Made by a program: the position numbers and the translations under genes. The notes beneath the pieces are model-generated. The model saw only the letters and a list, made by a program, of their open reading frames with translations. It ran no database searches and had not been told where the DNA came from. DNA of 64,000 nucleotides from Simmondsia chinensis (lineage: Eukaryota; Streptophyta; Magnoliopsida; Caryophyllales; Simmondsiaceae), in assembly GCA_018398585.1 (NCBI GenBank), contig JAGTTD010000005.1, forward strand, positions 12,079,355 to 12,143,354. The letters are read 5' to 3'. This document shows, piece after piece, positions 44,265-54,906 of this stretch (position 1 is the first letter of the stretch; each line of letters opens with the position of its first letter).

Positions 44265-44616
44265 GGGTAATCCAATTTCTTTAACCCCTTTACCCCCCAT
44301 TACCCCTCTTTACCCCCAATTTCTTTAACCCCCAAATTGGAGGGTAAAAGCGGTAAGGGTAATTTTTAAAAAATTTTGACATTTTTACCCTTATTTTAAT
44401 TATAACTCTCTTTACCCTTACCCCTTTACCCAATTGTCAAATAAGGGTAACTCATTTACCCCTCTTTACTCTTACCCCTCTTAATTTGATATATCTAAAT
44501 AAGGGTAGAATATTACCTTACCTTTCCCCCCTTTACCCCTCTTTACCCTCACCCTCATTTACCCCTATTTACCCTCATTTACCCTGTTGCTAAACAAAGC
44601 ATTAGGGTAATCCAAT
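44265..44616. repeat. TTTACCC-rich segment flanked by 12-bp direct repeats
   Basis: Filled with variants of CTTTACCCC and TTTACCCT. Bordered by GGGTAATCCAAT at 44265-44276 and 44605-44616. The right border, read inversely, is TAATGCTTTGTTTAGCAACA, the type of end seen in many MITEs. Element class not decided. Confidence 0.45.
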
Positions 44617-45074
44617 AGATAATATAGTAGGTCCTTGAGACAGTTAATTTATAAATATATGAGGGATTGTTGCATTAAAATCTTCAATGAAATCAAATGT
44701 CATCTTTTATGTTTTCCTCGTATCTTTTTACTTTCAATATCCTATCATTGGCAAAATTTATATGCACATAATAATAACAACAACGATCACCGGTTGCAAT
44801 AAATTCAGAAAATTCTCAAATCAGAAGAAGAAAAAACACAACATAAATTTATGCTTCCAGATTGAGCAACAACGATACTCACAGAATTGCCGCATAGAAG
44901 AGAAAGAATCTTCCAATTGAAAATGCAGTCGAACGAACAGTGAAGAGAAGAAAATCAAAAAGGAGAAGAAGAGATTGCGTTAACGAAACTGAAAGCAACG
45001 AATAGTAGTATTTGTCCGCGCGATAGATTTCGTTGGGGTCGTTCTTGGGGAATTGTACCCTGGACATACAGATG

Positions 45075-45912
45075 GTTAAGGAACAAAGGTCTCCTTTTTT
45101 TTTAAATTATCACCGAGCAATTTTATATGTTTTAGAATTTTATCTAGATTTATTTCCATGTAACACATGGATAGTATTTTATTTTTATGTTTTATTATTT
45201 ATTTATGAATTTTAGTGATGAGAATTGTAATTAATTATTTTGTAGTATGAGCCTTGATTTAGATGCATTGATCATTAGTTTGTTTTATTTATTTTTTTTA
45301 ATATATGAGAATATATTTATTTGGAAATTTTTTTCGTTTTTATATATGCCTATGTACTTCTAAGAATAATATATTTTTGCACACCTATGAATATTTACAT
45401 ATTAGTTGAAATTTGTTTCCACATTCAAAATTTTTTCCTCTTTTTACGTGTACGTCTATTTAGAAAATATTTATTTATTTTCTTTTTGTACATATGTATA
45501 ATTATATAAACATGTACATGTACATAGTAAAAGGCAAGTTTCCGAATTATTGCTGGTAATACTGTAGAATAAGCTTGTTTTTTTATGGTTTCCGTACAAT
45601 ATGCGTTCTATAATACTTAAGCCTAAATTAATTATTGATATCACACATTTTGCAAACTTTGTCACTTCGACTTTCTATTATTGATTTATAAATTTTTTTT
45701 TACTGTATGTTATGGTTCTTATTTCCGCTAATATATTTAATACCCTAAAATAGAAATTGGAAATGACAATATTATGTTTATTGTGGGTCTGCTAACTTTT
45801 GATTGAAATTTGAGAAGAAGTTATTATATACATCATTGTCATCACTTATAAAAAAATTTTTATGATTCAACAAATTATGAACCAATTTTTTATGTATAAG
45901 ACTGAATAATAC
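45075..45912. other. AT-rich intergenic region upstream of the OTU gene
   Basis: No ORF or element recognised. Presumably contains the OTU promoter (minus strand), but no TATA box can be placed with confidence. Confidence 0.4.
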
Positions 45913-46160
45913 TATTAAGTCTCGTTTTATGAATTGGGATTTGATTAGTAAAGAAAGAAGAATGAAGGAAGAAAGAATGAAGGAGAAAGAAGATAGAGGA
46001 AGATAGGAGAAGTACATCTGTATTAAATTTTCTTGGATGCCTTACAACCAACTAATTGCTTCCCTTTTATACTATGAATTAACAAACTAACCACTAAGTA
46101 ACTACCTTTACATTTCATAACCAATTATTGACTAAGTAGTTACTAAATTGGATCCTAACA
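45913..46160 (-). repeat. 3' LTR of gypsy element
   Basis: 248 bp, 98% or so like 51175-51422 by eye. The terminal TG seen in the other LTR is TA here. Confidence 0.9.
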
Positions 46161-46169
46161 ACACTCCCC

Positions 46170-49100
46170 CACTCATAGTACACCCTTGTCCACAAGGGTG
46201 GGGAATCTCTTGTGCATTTCATTGATATCTTCCCATGTTGCATCTTCAGGAAATGTACCAGCCCACTGAATCAGCACCTTGACAGTTGATCCATTACCTT
46301 TCTTAACTAACATTTTGTCCAACACAGCCACAGGCTCCTATTTTGATTGGTCTCTAGTTAAGAACTCTAGTAATGAAGCTTGAGGAGTACTGGTACCAAT
46401 CTTCTTCTTCAATTGTGACACATAAAATGTATTGTGGATCATAGCATCTGGTGGGAGATCAAGAGTGTAGGCAACTTTGCCTACTTTGGCTAGGATTTGA
46501 AAAGGGCCAAAGAACTTGGCTGCAAATTTCTAATATCTCCTTCTCTGCACTGATTGTTGTATATAGGGCCTTAACTTGAGATAGACCCAATCTCCAACAA
46601 CAAATTCTCTCTCTGAATGGTGTCTGTCATACTGATGCTTCATCCTATGCTGAGCCTTCTGCAAGTGTTGTTTAAGAAGCTGAATGACAGCCTCTCTATT
46701 ACTCATCATTTCATCTACTGCAGCCATAGATGAGTCTTTATGCACATAAGGAATGTGTATAGGAGGAGCTCTTCAATGCACTGCTTGAAGGGGAGACATG
46801 TTAATGGCAGTGTGGAAGTTTTGTATTGTACCAATATTCTACTAGGGATAACCACTTCATCCATTCCTTAGGTTTATCCCCACTCATACACCTTAAGTAG
46901 CCCTCAATGCATTGGTTCACCACTTCGGGTTGGCCATCAGTTTGTGGGTGGTGTGCTGTAGACGGCTGCAGCTTCACAAGGAGTAAATTGAACAGCTCTT
47001 TCCAAAAGGTGCTCATGAATACTGCATCCCTATCACTTGTGATAGACTTAGGGGCTCCATGTAACTTGTACACATTATCTAAGTAGCATTGTGCCACGGT
47101 CCGTGCAGAGTAAGGGTGAGAAAGGCCCATAAAGATCATGCCGGAATGGGGAAGAAAAGAATGTCGATCGTTAGCGAGATCTTTATATATATATATATAT
47201 ATTCACTCTTCGATATATTTCTTGCTGAAAGTATCCCTGATCCCATTGATAACTAGTGGGACCAAATAATTCGATTGGGGTAGTTGCTGAACCATACCAC
47301 ATAGTTCCGGCAACAACAAAAGCTGAAAAAAAGACAGCAGCGATACTGCTGGAAAGGACAGTTTCAATATTGCCCATACGTAATCCTTTGTATAGACGTT
47401 GGGGTGGACGGACACTAAGATGGAATAGGCCGCTAATATGCCGAATGTACCTGCTGCAAAGCCCCCCGACGTGTGAGGGCGGACTAAGTAGTTTGAGTGA
47501 GCATACTTGGACAATCTATCCACCACCACTAATATCACTGTTTTGCCACTTGAATTAGGCAATGTGTCAATGAAATCCATTGATACATCTTCCCAAATGT
47601 GCTCCGAAATTGGCATTGGTTGCAACATGCCAGGGGTAGCTATAGTTTCATGCTTGAACCTTTGACACACATCACACGACCTTATCAAGTTTCTCACTGT
47701 CTTCTTCATCCCTTTCTAGTAAAAAGAACTTGCCAGCTTCTTGTGGGTCACCCTCACCCCTGAATGACCTCCCTCAGCTGATTCATGCAAGCTTTGTGCC
47801 AAAAATTCCCGCAGCTGCAAGTTGTCCCCAACCACTAATCTCCCTTTTCTGTACAATTGACTTTGCACCAGAGCATAATGGGAGTGCTTGTTTAGGTCTC
47901 GCTGCAGCTCAAGGATCAACTTCTACAAGTTCACATCTTGTTCAACATCGGCTTGAATCTGTTCTGTAATATCAATAAAGATGATGGACAAAAACATTTT
48001 CATGAGCTGACCCCCTATGACCCGAGACAAGGCATCTACAGCCTTGTCGTCCTGTCCCTTTCGATAGCACACACTGTAATTGTACCCAAACAGCTTAGGT
48101 AGCAGCTTGCATTAAGTTGGAGTAGTAATCCTTTGCTCCAGCAAGTATTTTAAACTGTAATGGTCAGTAAGGATGATGAAATGAGCCCCAATTAAGTAAG
48201 GTCTCCACTTCTCTACAACAAACACCATTGCATACAACTCTTTCTCATAGACAGAGAGGGTTTAATGCCTCAAGGATAAACACCTACTGATGAATGAAAT
48301 AGGGTGCCCTTTTTGCATCAATACTACCCCAACTCCCAGTCCTGACGCATCAGTTTCTACCACAAATTCTTCCTTGAAATTAGGTAAAGCCAATACTGGT
48401 GCAGAACTCATCACTTGCTTAAGCTTTTCAAAGGCTTCTTGGGCCACCTCACTCCATTGAAAAGCATCTTTTTTTCAACAGTGCGAATAAGGGCTGAGTG
48501 ATCAAACTATAGTGCTTTATGAATCTTCTATAGTACCCTGTCAGACCTAAGAATCCTCTTAGTTGTTTCAAGGTCTGAGGTATAGGCCAATTAGTTATTG
48601 CAGCGACCTTCTGTGGGTCAGTTGATACCCCTTTCACTGATATCAAGTGTCCCAAATATTCGATTTGGTCTTTCCCAAGGCTACACTTGCTTTCTTTAGC
48701 AAACAAGTTATTTTCTCTAAGTACAGTAAGAGCACTTCTCAAATGTATTAGATGTTCTTCCCAAGAAGGGCTAAACACAAGGATATCATCAAAGAAGACA
48801 ATGATGCTTTTTCTAAGGAAGGGTTTAAAGATGTGGTTCATGACGCTTTGGAATGTAGAAGGGGCATTGGTAAGCCCAAAGGGCATTACCAAGAACTCAT
48901 AGTGGCCTTCATGAGTTCTAAAGGTTGTTTTTGGAATATCTCTAGGATGCATTCGCATTTGATGATATCTTGATCAAAGGTCTATTTTGGAAAAGTATTT
49001 GGCACCATGAAGCTCATCCAGTAACTCTTCTATAACCGGTATTGGAAATTTATCTTTGATAGTATGCTTGTTTAGCTCTCTATAGTCAACACGCATACGA

Positions 49101-49968
49101 GCCATCTTTTTCATTGACTAAGACAATTGGGGAAGAGAAAGGGCTAACACTAGGTTGTATAAACCCGGAAGAAAGTAACTCAGTAATCATTTTTTCAATT
49201 GCATCCTTGTGTGGTGAGGGGTATCTATATGGTCTCACATTTATGGGTGAGGTACCTTCTTTAAGGTGAATTTGGTGGTCATGGGTCCTGAAAGGGGGTA
49301 ACATTTTAGGCTCTACAAAGAGGTTATGAAATTCATGTAGTAAGCTTTTTAATTGAGGGTTAAGTTCCTGGGAATTACCATCTAATGAGTAGTTTGTCAT
49401 TGAAGGCTCATTACTGTAATTCAGAGAAGAGTTAGAGGGAACTACCTCCCATGCCAACAGCTGCAGGGAGCAAATGTGTGCTACTGAACCTTTCCTCATC
49501 TGTTCCCCTTGAATTAGACTCACGGAAGCAGATGTAACCCCTGGTAACACCACTGTCCTCCCATCAAAACAGAATTCCATCATCAATTTCTCGAAATCAA
49601 AGTTACCTTGCCCAAGCTTCTCATCCATTGAACCCCCAAAACCATCTCACAGCCTCCTAGTGGAAGTACTATGACATCTAAGCAAAATTGGACCCCCTGT
49701 AAGGTCCATTCGAAGTCTTTGCACACAGTTGAGCTATCAATCTGAGTTCCATTAGCCACTGCTACTGGTAAGGGACTTGTAGACACGATCTTGCTCCTTA
49801 ATTGCCTTGCTACTCTAGGATCTAGGAAGTTATGGGTACTTCCTGTATCGATCAATACACGCATAGCTCTCTTCTTGGCCTGCCCAATGAACATCAATGT
49901 CTGATAGGACTGCATTCCCATAAGTGCATGTACTGATATCTGTAAAGAGTCCTCAGAAGATAGTTGGC
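46170..49968 (-). pseudogene. gypsy pol remnant
   Basis: In order: protease around 49860 (LIDTGSTHNFLD); RT N-terminal part 49628-49090 ([38 protein letters not shown]); RT core 48958-48460 ([29 protein letters not shown] as the catalytic box, [26 protein letters not shown]). RNase H begins near 48370 ([15 protein letters not shown]). The integrase zinc finger is at 47770-47640 (HESAEGGHSGVRVTHKK, CDVCQRFK) and the core at 47620-46830 (SMDFIDTLP, DRDAVF, HHPQTDGQ). GDWVYLKLRPY lies near 46590. The end near 46290-46190 (LIQWAGTFPEDATWEDI) resembles a chromodomain. At least four frameshifts occur, and plastid DNA interrupts integrase at 47204-47459. Confidence 0.9.
47204..47459 (-). other. psbB: Nuclear plastid DNA insertion: psbB (CP47) fragment
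   Basis: Minus strand translates to [40 protein letters not shown] and [16 protein letters not shown], which is the plastid photosystem II CP47 protein. Upstream, AAGTFGILA and [13 protein letters not shown] are psbB read across a one-base deletion (GCGGCC for GCGGGCC, near 47430). About 256 bp of very well preserved plastid sequence. It splits the gypsy integrase between DRLSKYAH and FMGLSHPYSA. About 35 bp on the 47460-47495 side and about 90 bp on the 47115-47203 side match neither the integrase nor psbB as I read them. Transfer via mitochondrial DNA is an alternative. Confidence 0.9.
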
Positions 49969-51123
49969 TCAGTGTTTCCTCAGGTTCTTCCTCCTTTCAA
50001 ACATATCCTCCTCCTGGCCCTCCTCCAATACTTCTAAACGGTACACCTTTGCTCTTCTACAGTTATGACCAGGTGTGAATCTAGCATCACACCAAAAACA
50101 TAGATTCTTGGCTCTCTTTTCATCCATTTCAGCTTGTGTCAATTGCTTACACTTCTTATTGAAGGAATTAACAGATGTCCCTTTAAGAGCTCCACTTCCT
50201 GAATTAGCAAGTTGAGAATACAGGGGATTTGCACTACTAGTTCTTGGTACACTTGACACCAGTGTTTGTTTTGGGTTGGGTAAGATAGGCCCTCCTTTGT
50301 TAACAACACTTGGCTTTTCTTGGGCCAAATTCAGAGCAAATTCCTGAGATCTGGCCAGTGAATAAGTGTGAATGACAGTTGTGGGACTAAACATTCTCAC
50401 CTTCACTGCAATCTTAGGTTGTAAACCTCCCAAGAAGAAGCTCAATTTCTGCGCCTCTGTGAGGGAAGTTCTTGTTAACAAGGCATCAAATTCCTTCTTG
50501 TATTGCTTGACACTATCAGTTTGCAGCAAGGCTTTCAATTCAAATAATGGGTCATCAAAGAGGGCTTCATCGAATTGCAATATAGCATCATGTATATTTT
50601 CGTCCCACCCTGGCCAACTCCCCTGCGGCCTTGACTTCATATACGACTAATGCCATTGAAGGGCATCTCCCTCTAAATGAACAGAAGCTAATTGAACCTT
50701 TTTGCCTTCCTCCGTATTGTCTAATGCAAAAAATTGATCACAACGGTATAGCCAGCCCCTAATTCCATCACCATTGAACCTAGGGAACTCCAATTTGGTC
50801 AGTCTTGGAGTGAAAGACTGAGAAGAACCAGTGTTGTTTACCCCATTCTGTTGCTGATTGCTTTGGACTTGAGCTGCTAGTTGGTTCTGCTGCAACGTGA
50901 CTCCAGCCACTAATTCTCTCAACCCAGCCAGTTCTTGATTATGCTGTTGATTCCTTATTGAAAACAATTCGAGTGGTTCTCTGATTGTGTTAATCAAGGA
51001 TTCTTTGAGGGATGACATAATGGACTCCTTAAAAGAATCCATTGATTTCTCCACCATGGCCTTCAACGAAGCTTCCAATTGTTGCGTGTCTGCCATTTCA
51101 CTTTGCTTCTTAGCTCTGCCCAT
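49969..51123 (-). pseudogene. gypsy gag remnant
   Basis: Starts 51123. Coiled-coil-like N-terminus (MADTQQLEASLKAMVEKSMD), then KLEFPRFNGDGIRGWLYRCDQFF, the standard plant gypsy gag entry. A single in-frame stop at 50647-50649 follows LQWH, then DALLTRTSLTEAQKLSFFLGGLQPKIAVKV. A CCHC-like zinc knuckle (CFWCDARFTPGHNC) lies near 50090-50050. A frameshift near 50000 separates it from protease. Confidence 0.88.
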
Positions 51124-51174
51124 ACACTATCACAATCGATCTGTGAACGGAAGGAACCCGCTCTGATACCAAAT

Positions 51175-51422
51175 TGTTAAGTCTCGTTTTATGAATTGGG
51201 ATTTGATTAGTAAAGAAGGAAGAATGAAGGAAGAAAGAATGAAGGAGAAAGAAGATAGAGGAAGATAGGAGAAGTAAATCTATATTAAATTTTCTTGGAT
51301 GCCTTACAACCAACTAATTGCTTCCCTTTTATACTATGAATTAACAAACTTACCACTAAGTAACTACCTTTACATTTCATAACCAATTATTGACTAAGTA
51401 GTTACTAAATTGGATCCTAACA
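51175..51422 (-). repeat. 5' LTR of gypsy element
   Basis: 248 bp, TGTTAAG...CCTAACA as written on the plus strand. Next to the tRNA-Met PBS. Confidence 0.9.
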
Positions 51423-52013
51423 AATATAGGAATATACTAAATTCTGTTTAATTTTCGTACCGTATTTTACTAACTATGCACATGTACATATAAGTTGAAG
51501 TCCCTTTGTTTCCATCAATTAGTTCTCTTTGAAGAAGATAAACTAATAACCCATTCTATACTGTTACTTTCTATATAATATGAACATCATCCCAATATTT
51601 TAATTTTTCTCTCTTAGACTCTGTATCACTTCAATTTTGTCTTTCTGTCCTAAAAATTCGATCATTAATAGCGTCTAATCAAAGGCCCAATTATGTATAA
51701 TACACCATTCTTACTGTGTCTAGTATGTATAGAATTCCAAAAAAATAAAAAAAGAAATGAAAATGAAAAAAACCCCTAAATCTGCTTCGCTGCACGTGTA
51801 AAGATCCAGCGAAGCAGACCGAGTTTTGAATGGCCTGTTAATTTGTAACGGTGGTTAACGATGTTTTCCAGCAATAATTTGAGGAGTTTGTTGATCGAGC
51901 GGCAATCGTTACCCCGTGCGTGTGTGGTGAGAAGAGATGGGAGTGTAGGGGAAAGAAAGAAATGAAAAGTGTCAGACAGGATATAATATTAGGGAATGGC
52001 ATGGATAGATATG
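51423..52013. other. Intergenic spacer
   Basis: AT-rich, no gene recognised. Ends with the target site of the following RTE copy. Confidence 0.45.
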
Positions 52014-52489
52014 AACGAGTCATCAAAGACATGTACGGAGACGTCCAAACCAATGTGTACACAACGGAAGTGGATACGGACACTTTTCCCATTACAGTTG
52101 GGGTACACCAAGGATCCGCCTTGAGCCCCTTTCTATTCATTTTGGTGATGGACGAGCTCACAAGGCACATCCAAGGGGACGTGCCTTGGTGCATGCTCTT
52201 CGTGGACGATATAGTCATAGTGGGAGAATCTAGAGAGGAGATGAATGAGAAACTTGAACTTTGGAGGATGGCCCTAGAATCTAAAGGTCTAAAACTCAGT
52301 AGAACTAAGACCGAGTATATGGAATTGAAGTTCTATATGTCTACCATGCCAAGCACAGAAGTCATCAAGATTGGATCAGAGTGCATACCACAAAAAGCAT
52401 GCTTTAAATACTTGGGTTCTATTGTCCAACAAGACGGCGAAGTGGATGCAGATGTCAATAATACGATTAAAGTGTGGTGGTATAAATGA
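52014..52489 (+). pseudogene. RTE-type reverse transcriptase fragment
   Basis: Open for about 158 codons: FPITVGVHQGSALSPFLFIL, VMDELTRHIQGDVPWCMLF, the catalytic box as FVDDIVIVGES (FADD in most members), LELWRMALESKGLKLSRTKT and KYLGSIVQQDGEVDADVNN. This is the palm and thumb of plant RTE-clade LINE RT. It ends at a stop (52487). After that the frame is broken, with traces such as CDKKFPLKLKSKYYKT and the DRIKNDI, RRSW and QQDLAYLNLKEEMALNRAQY stretches. Confidence 0.88.
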
Positions 52490-53464
52490 AGGATGGCCTC
52501 TGCAATACTATGCGATAAGAAGTTTCCATTAAAGTTAAAGAGTAAATATTATAAGACAGTGTCAGACCGGCTATGTCCTACGGAGCAGAGTGCTGGCCAG
52601 TTAAGTGTCAGCACATGTAGAAGTTAAAGGTGGCCATGATGAGGATGTTGAGATGGATGTGTGGACAGACAAGGAAGGACAGGATCAAAAATGACATTAT
52701 AAGAAGCAAATTAGGCGTTGTTTAAAAAGAGAATAAGTCGAGGGAGCAACGCTTGTGGTGGTTTGGACATGTCAGGAGACACACAGCGGCCCATGTTAGG
52801 AGATGCGAATAACTTCATATCACAGATGGGAAACAAGGAAGAGGACGGCTAAAGAAGAGTTGGGCGGAGATGATTCAACAGGACCTCGCCTACCTCAACC
52901 TAAAAGAAGAGATGGCCCTAAATAGAGCTCAGTATAGGATTAGTATAGGTGTAACCGATATAGCGAATCAGGAGCATCGACCACCTGTACGCTCACTCAA
53001 ATACCAAGAGGATGCTTATACGCCGAGTTGTGACGCAAGAGATGGGCGTTATTCGACGGATGAGACAAAGGAAGAGGCCAGCCAAAGAAGAGTTGGATGG
53101 AGAACCACTACTGCCCCTGTAAGGAGATGCGAACAAATCCATAATACAGACGGGAAGAGAGGATGAGGCCAGCCGAAGAAGAGTTAGAAGAAGAGCTGGA
53201 GGAAGCTAATTTGACAGGATCTCTCCTACCTCAACCCCAGTGAAGAGATGGCCCAACATAGAGCTCAGTGAGGATTAGTATAGGAGTAGTATAGGGATAA
53301 CCAATCTAGCGAGTTAGTATAGGAACAGCGAGCACTGGTTAGGTAGTTCCAGTATCATGAGGCTGCTTGTAGGATTATTTGTGTACACACAGCACTGGCT
53401 AACGCTGGCTGCTTAGTGTTTCTAGAATCTATTACCTTAGGAGGTAGTGTTATTCGCTTCTAAT

Positions 53465-53565
53465 ACGCCCTATACTCTCTCTCACTCCCTCTCTCTCTCT
53501 CGCTCCTTCTCACTCTCTCTCGCTCTCTCTCTCTCTCTCTCCACTTTCTTTCTCTCACTGTCCCT
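53465..53565. repeat. (CT)n low-complexity tract in RTE 3' UTR
   Basis: Long CTCTCT runs with few interruptions. Confidence 0.85.
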
Positions 53566-53970
53566 CTCTCACTACGCTCTAGACGCCCATCTTTCTCCAC
53601 TCTGTCTACATGCTTCCTTGCTTCTACCTTTTACACTTTACTTTTTACCTCCTGCTATGCTTCTATGATTTCTTGCATACATGCTCACTTATTTACTTAC
53701 TTGTTGTTTGTTTACTTGCTCATTGTTGACATGCTTACATGCATATCTGTTTAATATGACCTATATATTTTACATGTTATTCATAACTATTAAATACAAC
53801 TATCCAACTATTCATCTATCTACTATCAGGTTTGGGATCCTCGGAAAAAGCTTCTCGTTAAGGTGTCACCCTGATGGGGGAAGGCTGCGTACATCATCCC
53901 CTCAAGACCCTGCAGGAGCCCTTGAGGCACTACGATTGTTGTTGTTGTTGTTCTTGCATGGATAGATATG

Positions 53971-54251
53971 GCCCAACACTTGACTTTTCGGGAGTGAAAT
54001 TTTAGTATTTTAGAATTGAATTTTAGGAGGTTTTATAGAGTGGGAGGGGTTTTGTAATAATCATATAGAAAGATTATTAAATTTTTATCAAAATTAATGG
54101 ATTTTCGTTAAAAAATATTGAACTGTAGTATAATTTCGATAATAAGTACGTACTTTTATTTGAAATTTGTGATTGTATTACCAAAAATATTGACATGACA
54201 TACGATTTTCAGTAATGCAAAGATAGTTTACATCAAAGTACCATGGATTTA
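53971..54251. other. Intergenic AT-rich spacer
   Basis: Nothing recognised. Ends ATTTA, the target site of the next element. Confidence 0.5.
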
Positions 54252-54728
54252 TGCTGTAGGGTTCTAATTCAATAAAATCACAATCATAATCCAAACCAAG
54301 AAATAGAGTTTGAGAGAGAAAAGAAATAGAATAAGAGGGAGAAGAGATAGAAATTAGAGGGACAAGAGAAGGAAGAAGACATAGGGAGAAAGAGATTTGA
54401 TTATCATTCTAGCATAAACCCTAATTACAACCATCCTTAACTATATATAGTGTGGAATTAAAACAAGAAATTACTAAATATAAACTAAATCAAGGGAAAT
54501 ACAATAAAAATGTAGAAAACAACTCAAAATATCAGAAAATATATGATTCTTGAGCACGTGCCTCCATTCTTCACCCGCTCCCACGAGCTTCGCGCGTGAC
54601 CTGAGCTTCCCGCCAAAAACCCGATAACTGAATAAACTGAATTTTGAACCCCTTTTTGAATGCCCCATTATAAGGAAATGAACCCGATACTTCATATTAG
54701 GCCTTCGATCACAAATTCCACTGTAACA
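54252..54728 (-). repeat. 3' LTR of gag-only element
   Basis: Shares with 57297-57764 the blocks GGGTTCTAATTCAATA, CTAATTACAACCATCCTTAA, CTATATATAGTG and CGATAACTGAATAAACTGAA. Contains a 60-bp A/G-rich stretch shorter in the other LTR. Confidence 0.87.
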
Positions 54729-54906
54729 ATACCCTCCCCCTTAAATTTATCCTTGTCCTCAAGGATATAAGCAATTGTAGTAGGGGTGGTACCAAGATTA
54801 TAATAGGTGTCTGGTGGTCTACCGCTGTCAAACCAAGCTAGCTAAGCTCTAGATGTGGCCCCTCGGAAAGTAAGCAAACCACCAAAATCTGCTACCATCA
54901 TTGCCC

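Larger units (their letters stand above)
42037..45060 (-). other. Probable 5' UTR exon and first intron of the OTU gene
   Basis: Upstream of the start codon the exon appears to begin at 42036 after a TTGTTATAG acceptor. A good donor (TTCT then GTGAGTATCG, exon end 44883) closes a T/C-rich 5' UTR exon at about 45060-44883. The 2.8-kb intron (44882-42037) contains an RTE insertion (42272-42975). The transcript start is not determined. Confidence 0.5.
45913..51422 (-). mobile_element. Short-LTR Ty3/gypsy element (chromovirus, possibly Reina-like)
   Basis: LTRs of 248 bp at 51175-51422 (5') and 45913-46160 (3'), differing at about six positions by eye. TSD AATAC (45908-45912) / AATAT (51423-51427). 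PBS for initiator tRNA-Met directly inside the 5' LTR (minus strand TTGGTATCAGAGC, about 51173-51161). Purine tract GAGTGGGGGAGTGT at 46174-46161. Gag, protease, RT, RNase H, integrase and a chromodomain-like tail occur in that order on the minus strand, all broken by a few stops and frameshifts. Integrase after RNase H is the gypsy order. Short LTRs plus a chromodomain-like tail suggest Reina. Confidence 0.92.
52014..53955 (+). mobile_element. 5'-truncated RTE-type LINE with 15-bp TSD
   Basis: Flanked by perfect copies of GCATGGATAGATATG (51999-52013 and 53956-53970). Starts inside the RT domain (ERVIKDMYGDVQTNVYT). The 3' UTR includes a CT-rich run (53470-53560) and ends GGGGGAAGGCTGCGTACATC...GGAGCCCTTGAGGCACT followed by (TTG)n. 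The 3' part of the ORF is partly duplicated at about 52800-53290. Sequence to the left of 52014 does not resemble RTE, which agrees with truncation at that point. Confidence 0.88.

Noticed and set aside
44265..44616. Interstitial telomere repeat
   Set aside because: The motif is TTTACCC, not the plant telomere CCCTAAA/TTTAGGG, and it is irregular.
47183..47377. Functional psbB gene
   Set aside because: Only about a sixth of the gene, with a one-base deletion, inside a retrotransposon: a nuclear plastid DNA fragment.
51920..52013. Start of the RTE ORF upstream of 52014
   Set aside because: The open frame continues left of 52014, but that part is the pre-insertion target, as shown by the 15-bp duplication ending at 52013.
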